A DNA stretch of 15,942 nucleotides from Caldilineaceae bacterium (GTDB lineage Bacteria > Chloroflexota > Anaerolineae > Caldilineales > Caldilineaceae). Under the pieces are notes generated by a model. It ran no database searches and had not been told where the DNA came from. It worked only from the letters and a program-made list of their open reading frames with translations. Positions 11,027 to 15,942 of this stretch are shown here, piece after piece; the stretch's first letter is position 1; every line of letters begins with the position of its first letter. The stretch spans positions 1 to 15,942 of the forward strand of contig JAPKMV010000015.1 of assembly GCA_026645635.1 (NCBI GenBank), in the 5' to 3' direction. The position numbers and the translations under genes are program-made.

Positions 11027-13546
11027 CTACTGCACCACGAACACCACCAACGGTGCGCCGGCTGCGTCGGTGAGGGTGAGCTGCCCACCGTCAAGCGTAT
11101 AGCGCGCCGCCGCCTGCAAAGCGGCGAGATAGGCCGCTTCTTGTTCAGCCACGCCTTCGGGTTCAACGCACATCATCATTGTCACGGCCAGCGGCATCAC
11201 CGTGATCGCCCCGTCCGCCGCGGTGTATGCGCCGGAGTAGGCGTTGCAGCCGCCGTTGCCGCTCAGCGCACCGTTGTTGAAGTCCGCGGTGATCTGCGTC
11301 TCGGCGATAGGCGATGCCTGCGCACCCGCTGCATCGCGGAAGGTCGCCACCAGGTAGCTGCCATTGAGCGCGCCGCTGCTGTCAACAGGGCTGCCCACCG
11401 TGACCGTGGCTTCGGCAGTGCTGACATTGCCGGCGGTGTCGGTCGCCGCCAGCTGATAGGTGAACATGCCGGGGTCGAGTAAGCAATCCCCACCGCTGCC
11501 GGTGTTGGCGCCGCCGTCGAGCAGAACCACCTCATCGCGCAGGATGCGCACGTTGGCCAGGTCGCCGACCACAGTCCAGTTGACGGCCACACAGCCCCCT
11601 ACTTTCACCTCGTCTGGCGTGACGGCAAAGCTGGCAATGGTGGGGCCGACCGGTGACGCCGGTGCGGCTGCCGCCGCCTTCGCTTCTCCGAGCGCAACGA
11701 TGTCCACGGCATAGTTGACGCCGACGCCGTTGCGTGCACCCACGGCATACTCGACCAAACCGACGGTCTCCGGGCAATCCTCCAGCGTGCCCTCTAGCGG
11801 TGCACCGTCCCAGAGCGTTTCCCCGTCGCGGAAGATGGTGACGAATTCGGCATCGGCGGCGACGCGCCAGGCCAGCGTGAGACATTGACCCACGGTTACG
11901 CCCTGCTCGGGGCTTACATCGAAGTACTCGATCTGGGGCAGACCGGCGACTGCGTCCACATAGACGGTGATCTCCCGCGTCTCCTCACCGCCGCTGCGCA
12001 GGACGCGCAGATAGTAGACGGTGGTCTGGCTGGGGAAGTCGGTGAGTTGTCCCAGCGCGTCCACGGGCAGTTCGCCGGCCGTTTCGCCCATTGCAGAGAA
12101 ATAGACGGCGTCCGCGCCCTCCACCTGCCAGTAGAGCGTGACCGGTTCGCCCTGCAGGATGCGCTCCTTGTCGGCATAGAAAGTGATACCCGGCGACGGC
12201 GTCTGCGTGGGCGCGGGCGTCGGCGTCGGCGCGCCGGCGATCTGGGCGCCCATGAAAAGACCCTCGCCAAAGGCCTGGCCTGCGCCGTTGGTCATGTGCC
12301 AGACGCCGCGCAGTGTGCCCGCCGTCAGCGGGGCCACCATCTGCACCTCAATGTCGTAGGAGGCGCCGGGCGCCACCGTCCCCTGCACCGCGACCGGCTG
12401 GCTGCCCATGCTGGCGCCGGGCGCCGTGCCGTAGGTGAACGCCAGTTGGTAGCTGCTGTCCCAGGTGCAATCACCGACATTCTGCACGCGCCAACTCTTG
12501 GCAAAGGGTTGACCCGGCACAAAGACCGGCGGCGCGGCCATGTTCTGGTCGTCATAGCTGAGATCGGCCACCCAGGCCAGCCCGTCGATGCAGGCGCGTG
12601 CCGCGGGTGCGGCGCCGCCGCTCAAGTCGATTGGCTCCGCCGGCAGCAGTTTGTCGGGCGTGATGCCCATGTATTCTTCCGCCAGCCGGGCCGTCACACC
12701 GCGGCTTTGCAGAACTGCCAGCGCCTGGTTGAGTTGGTCGCGCAGTTCCGCCGAACCACTGCGCACGGCGATGGCGTAGTGCTGGAGGAAGTTGCCCTCG
12801 CCCACCAGCGCCGCAGCGCCACGGTCCACGTAGACCTGGGCCGTCGGCAGATCGGTGATGACCAGGTCGACGCGGTTGTCGGCCAGGCCGGCCACCGCCG
12901 CGTCGATGGAATTGTAGCGAATCACATTTTGCGGATCGACGATGCCCGCCGCCACCGGCGTCGCATCGAGCCACGCGGCGTAGATCGACCCGCTCTCCAC
13001 GCCGATGCGCAGACCAGCCAGTTGCTCGATAGCGTCGATGGGTTCCAGCGCGCTACCGCTGGCGGCCAGAATGCCTTCGCTGGAGACGAAGTATGGGTCG
13101 GTGAAGTCCACCACTTGGGCGCGGTCGGGCGTGGCGCTGATGGCCGACACCGCCACGTCGATCTGGCCGAGTTTGAGCGCATCGAAGAGGCCCTCGAAGG
13201 CCACGTCACGGAAGACGACCTCCACGCCCAACTGCTGGCCGAGTTCACGCAGCAGCGCCATGTCAAAGCCGGCGTACTGGAACGCATCGTCAAAGTACTC
13301 GAAGGGGCGGTAGCTGGCGGAAGTGCCCACAACCAGCACGCCTTTGTCGCTGATCTTCTGCCAATCTTGCGCGGGGTCGGGCAGGGCCAAAGGCGCAGCG
13401 GGCGTACCTACCGGCGCCGGCGCAGCGGCTTCCGGTGCGCTGCCGCCAAAAGGCCGCGGCAGCAGCGGCTGGCAGGCGGTCATCAGCACTGCGGTCAACA
13501 ACAGCGCTGCTAGAATCCAAATCGGTCGCATTTTAGAGCGTTGCAT
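11027..13546 (-). CDS. Multidomain lipoprotein: SBP_bac_3, NBR1-Ig, three Ig-like, META
   Basis: An 839-residue surface lipoprotein. The signal peptide ends in the lipobox LMTAC, with Cys25 as the likely lipidated residue. After a Pro/Ala-rich linker, residues 68-295 form a family 3 solute-binding domain (SBP_bac_3, amino-acid type): GVLVVGTSASYRPFEYFD, FDALKLGQIDVAVSAISATPDR, DFTDPYFVS and IGVESGSIYAAWL. Residues about 322-436 match the NBR1-type Ig domain (FVPGQPFAKSWRVQNVGDCTW, VAPGASYDIEV, GTLRGVWHM). A TPTPAPTQTP linker leads to three Ig/PKD-like segments (about 452-532, 538-618 and 635-718). A META domain (about 722-838) has the SGNGGCNAYSGAY and MMMCVEPEG signatures. No ABC permease or ATPase gene is nearby, so it may act as a ligand sensor or wall-surface scaffold rather than a transport component. 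The start at 13546 has GGGAG five bases upstream; a second ATG (13531) would shorten the basic region before the signal core. Confidence 0.87.
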   Translation of the reverse strand: MQRSKMRPIWILAALLLTAVLMTACQPLLPRPFGGSAPEAAAPAPVGTPAAPLALPDPAQDWQKISDKGVLVVGTSASYRPFEYFDDAFQYAGFDMALLRELGQQLGVEVVFRDVAFEGLFDALKLGQIDVAVSAISATPDRAQVVDFTDPYFVSSEGILAASGSALEPIDAIEQLAGLRIGVESGSIYAAWLDATPVAAGIVDPQNVIRYNSIDAAVAGLADNRVDLVITDLPTAQVYVDRGAAALVGEGNFLQHYAIAVRSGSAELRDQLNQALAVLQSRGVTARLAEEYMGITPDKLLPAEPIDLSGGAAPAARACIDGLAWVADLSYDDQNMAAPPVFVPGQPFAKSWRVQNVGDCTWDSSYQLAFTYGTAPGASMGSQPVAVQGTVAPGASYDIEVQMVAPLTAGTLRGVWHMTNGAGQAFGEGLFMGAQIAGAPTPTPAPTQTPSPGITFYADKERILQGEPVTLYWQVEGADAVYFSAMGETAGELPVDALGQLTDFPSQTTVYYLRVLRSGGEETREITVYVDAVAGLPQIEYFDVSPEQGVTVGQCLTLAWRVAADAEFVTIFRDGETLWDGAPLEGTLEDCPETVGLVEYAVGARNGVGVNYAVDIVALGEAKAAAAAPASPVGPTIASFAVTPDEVKVGGCVAVNWTVVGDLANVRILRDEVVLLDGGANTGSGGDCLLDPGMFTYQLAATDTAGNVSTAEATVTVGSPVDSSGALNGSYLVATFRDAAGAQASPIAETQITADFNNGALSGNGGCNAYSGAYTAADGAITVMPLAVTMMMCVEPEGVAEQEAAYLAALQAAARYTLDGGQLTLTDAAGAPLVVFVVQ

Positions 13547-13579
13547 GTGGCTCCCTCTCTGCGGAAGTATGGTGGGCGA

Positions 13580-13604
13580 AGTATACGCAAACAAGAGTAT
13601 ACCA
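13580..13604 (-). promoter_or_regulatory. Tandem TATACT -10 boxes ahead of the lipoprotein gene
   Basis: On the minus strand TGGTATACT (13604-13596) is a TGN-extended -10, and a second TATACT lies at 13585-13580. Either could start transcription 40-60 bases before the ATG at 13546. TTGGTA (13606-13601) could be a poor -35 for the downstream box with a short 15-base spacer. Confidence 0.4.
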
Positions 13605-13655
13605 ACGGCAAGCCTATCGCCGCAAAGGCAGCAACGCGCAGACTATCCCGCACTC

Positions 13656-13819
13656 AGAAACTGTTTGTAAAGATCCCTTTGACGCAGAGACGCGGAGTCG
13701 CAGAGGTTCGCAGAGAGAAACTCAGTGCAATTCTGCGGCAGTTTCTCTGCGTTTCTCTGCTTCTCTGCGCCTCTCTGCGCCTCTCTGCGTTGAAGTGAGT
13801 AGCTTTACAAACAGTCTCT
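13656..13819. repeat. CGCAGAG-rich element with inverted ends
   Basis: The ends 13656-13672 and 13803-13819 are a 17-base inverted repeat with one mismatch (AGAAACTGTTTGTAAAG on the left). Inside are many CGCAGAG/CTCTGCG units, including a ten-base tandem (TCTCTGCGCC) at 13763-13790. A stem also forms between CGCAGAGAGAAACT (13710-13723) and the AGTTTCTCTGCG starting at 13740. The 164-base element lies in the gap between the lipoprotein start and the convergent-side end of the esterase gene. Its right end just reaches the esterase stop codon (13819-13821). Confidence 0.8.
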
Positions 13820-14850
13820 CATGGCAGCCACTGCGCCAGCGCGTCGCCCCACAGGGCGGCGATGGCATCATAGCCGGCGGCATTGGGGTGGTTGCCGTCA
13901 TCGGACAAGGTGGCGGGATCGGTAAAAATGGTGGTGGCATAGAAATCGACCGGCGCAAGCTCCGGCGGGCCGGGCAGTCCGGCCAGGGCAGTCAGCGCGG
14001 CGTTGTAGCGCGTCACCTGCGCCGACATGCGCGCCCGGTCATCGGCGGTGATGCCGGGAAAGGCCGGCTCAGCGGGATTGGGCGGGTTGGCGACGACGGG
14101 CCGCAGCGCCTGATCGTCCAGCAGGCCGAGCAGGACGTAAGCGCCGGTGGCGCGCAACGCTGTCACGATGGTGGTGAGATGTTGTTGATAGGCGGCCAGG
14201 TCGTCTTGCTCGGCGGCGGTGTTCATCGGCTCCGGGCCGAACTCATAGAGATACCAGAGATCGTTGCTGCCGATCCAGACCAGCGCGACTTTGGCGCCGC
14301 TGGCCTGGTTGAGATGGGCGACTGCCTGGCCGAGCTGGCCGGGCGCCCCGTTGACGCCGTCGATCAGATCGCCGGATGTCCAACCGGACTGGCCCAGGTT
14401 GAGCACGGTCGAGCCGGGACGGATGGCCTGCAGCGCCGCGAGCAACCGGCGCGGGTAGCCGCCACCCGCAGCGGAATCGTCGCGATCGCCGGCCGTCAGG
14501 CTATCGCCCAGGGTGACCAGCGTGAGCGGCCCCGGCGGCAACGCGTGCCCTGCGGTGGTTGGCGTGGTGGTGGGGGTGGCAGTTGGGCTTGAAGTGGCCC
14601 CGGCGGTTGCAGTCGGCGTGGTCGTGGCGGTCGGTGGCAGTGACTGAGGGCCGGCGATCAACGGCAGGTAGTTGGCCGCGGCGCTGCGGGACGCGGGCGC
14701 AGGCTGCACGGGGATTGGCGTGTGCGCGGCGCGGGCGCTGTCGACGGCGCCCGCGATCAGTGGGTGTGCGGACGCCAGCCAGCCGACCGCAACGAGCAGG
14801 GCCAAGCCCGCCAGGCCGAGCAGACCCACCATCAATTTACGCCGCACCAT
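13819..14850 (-). CDS. Exported SGNH/GDSL hydrolase
   Basis: A 343-residue esterase or lipase-like hydrolase of the SGNH family, probably membrane-anchored or secreted. An N-terminal basic stretch and hydrophobic helix (about residues 7-28) is followed by a long Pro/Thr/Ala-rich linker (about 43-107; TPTATAG and ATPTTTPTT runs). The catalytic domain follows. Block I is TLGDSLTAGD with nucleophile Ser117, block II is NLGQSGWTSGD, and block III is WIGSNDLW with Asn196. Block V is SDDGNHPNAAGYD, with Asp318 and His321, so the catalytic set is complete. The closest general type is the acyl-hydrolase group with TesA-like or acetylxylan-esterase-like members; the substrate cannot be inferred. The helix has no clear cleavage site before the linker, so a tethered enzyme on a flexible stalk is plausible. 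The start ATG has a G-rich ribosome site (GGGGGGAAC) directly upstream. The stop codon abuts a repeat element. Confidence 0.9.
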   Translation of the reverse strand: MVRRKLMVGLLGLAGLALLVAVGWLASAHPLIAGAVDSARAAHTPIPVQPAPASRSAAANYLPLIAGPQSLPPTATTTPTATAGATSSPTATPTTTPTTAGHALPPGPLTLVTLGDSLTAGDRDDSAAGGGYPRRLLAALQAIRPGSTVLNLGQSGWTSGDLIDGVNGAPGQLGQAVAHLNQASGAKVALVWIGSNDLWYLYEFGPEPMNTAAEQDDLAAYQQHLTTIVTALRATGAYVLLGLLDDQALRPVVANPPNPAEPAFPGITADDRARMSAQVTRYNAALTALAGLPGPPELAPVDFYATTIFTDPATLSDDGNHPNAAGYDAIAALWGDALAQWLP

Positions 14851-14899
14851 GTTCCCCCCTCACCCATTCACCCGCTCACCTCCTCACTCTGTCGGGTAC

Positions 14900-14905
14900 A
14901 GTATA
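14900..14905 (-). promoter_or_regulatory. Possible -10 box for the SGNH hydrolase gene
   Basis: TATACT on the minus strand lies 50 bases before the esterase ATG. It lacks an upstream TGN and a clear -35, so it is supported only by its match to the -10 boxes of neighbouring genes. Confidence 0.3.
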
Positions 14906-14995
14906 CGCCCAACACAAGGATCAGACATCCGACATTAAGCACAGATAAGAAGTGAACCAGCGCACAGCCATGATCGCGCGGATGGTTGTGTTTCG

Positions 14996-15004
14996 TGGTA
15001 CACT
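14996..15004 (+). promoter_or_regulatory. Extended -10 box for the M20D amidohydrolase gene
   Basis: TGGTACACT has the TGN-TACACT form of an extended -10 and lies 34 bases before the ATG at 15038. Transcription from it would start near 15011, leaving a short leader that contains the AAGGAG ribosome site. The surrounding GTGGTACACTG closely matches GTGGTATACTG at 8622-8632. Confidence 0.45.
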
Positions 15005-15037
15005 GGCGAAAATTTTCGTCAACAAGGAGCCGAGACC

Positions 15038-15942
<905 letters not shown>

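Noticed and set aside
11885..13513. A 542-codon open frame on the plus strand
   Set aside because: It is antisense to the multidomain lipoprotein gene, which has a lipobox and clear domains.

Overview
The window looks like chromosomal DNA of a GC-rich bacterium, most likely a Chloroflexota member of the Anaerolineae/Caldilineae type. This is inferred from gene content: two F420-type luciferase-like oxidoreductases, a Uma2 (DUF820) protein, a bacterial Elp3, and a lipoprotein carrying an NBR1-type Ig domain, a combination I associate with that phylum. No rRNA, tRNA, CRISPR array, transposase or phage gene was seen. All assignments come from reading the translated sequence, with no database search.

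Layout. At the left edge is the 5' part of a minus-strand membrane protein with a PLDc_N-like segment (1-208). A 428-base gap carrying a long inverted repeat separates it from a soluble PAS-PAS histidine kinase (637-2331). Next is an LLM oxidoreductase fused to an SCP2 lipid-binding domain (2571-3983). A cluster of palindromic repeats (4031-4196) sits where this gene converges with a minus-strand group. That group, in transcription order, is an exported L,D-transpeptidase (7744-7001), a second LLM oxidoreductase (6990-6118) and a GH13_18 sugar phosphorylase (5969-4179). A good sigma70-like promoter precedes the transpeptidase.

The most interesting part is 7860-11025. A methyltransferase resembling the Trm9/ALKBH8 tRNA wobble-uridine family (minus strand) is close to an operon of a Uma2-family protein and an Elp3 radical-SAM/acetyltransferase (plus strand). 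A 95-base divergent intergenic region separates the two transcription units. In eukaryotes Elp3 builds the cm5U core at tRNA position 34 and Trm9 methylates it to mcm5U. Linkage of the two here suggests a compact bacterial version of that pathway, which is an inference and not shown by sequence alone.

The right third holds an 839-residue lipoprotein (13546-11027) combining an amino-acid-type solute-binding domain, an NBR1-type Ig domain, three Ig-like segments and a C-terminal META domain. A secreted or anchored SGNH/GDSL esterase follows (14850-13819). The window ends inside the 5' part of an M20D amidohydrolase (15038 onward). A second repeat element, rich in CGCAGAG units, abuts the stop codon of the esterase gene. 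Several intergenic regions carry a TATACT-like -10 box, often with an upstream TGN, suggesting a common housekeeping promoter form.
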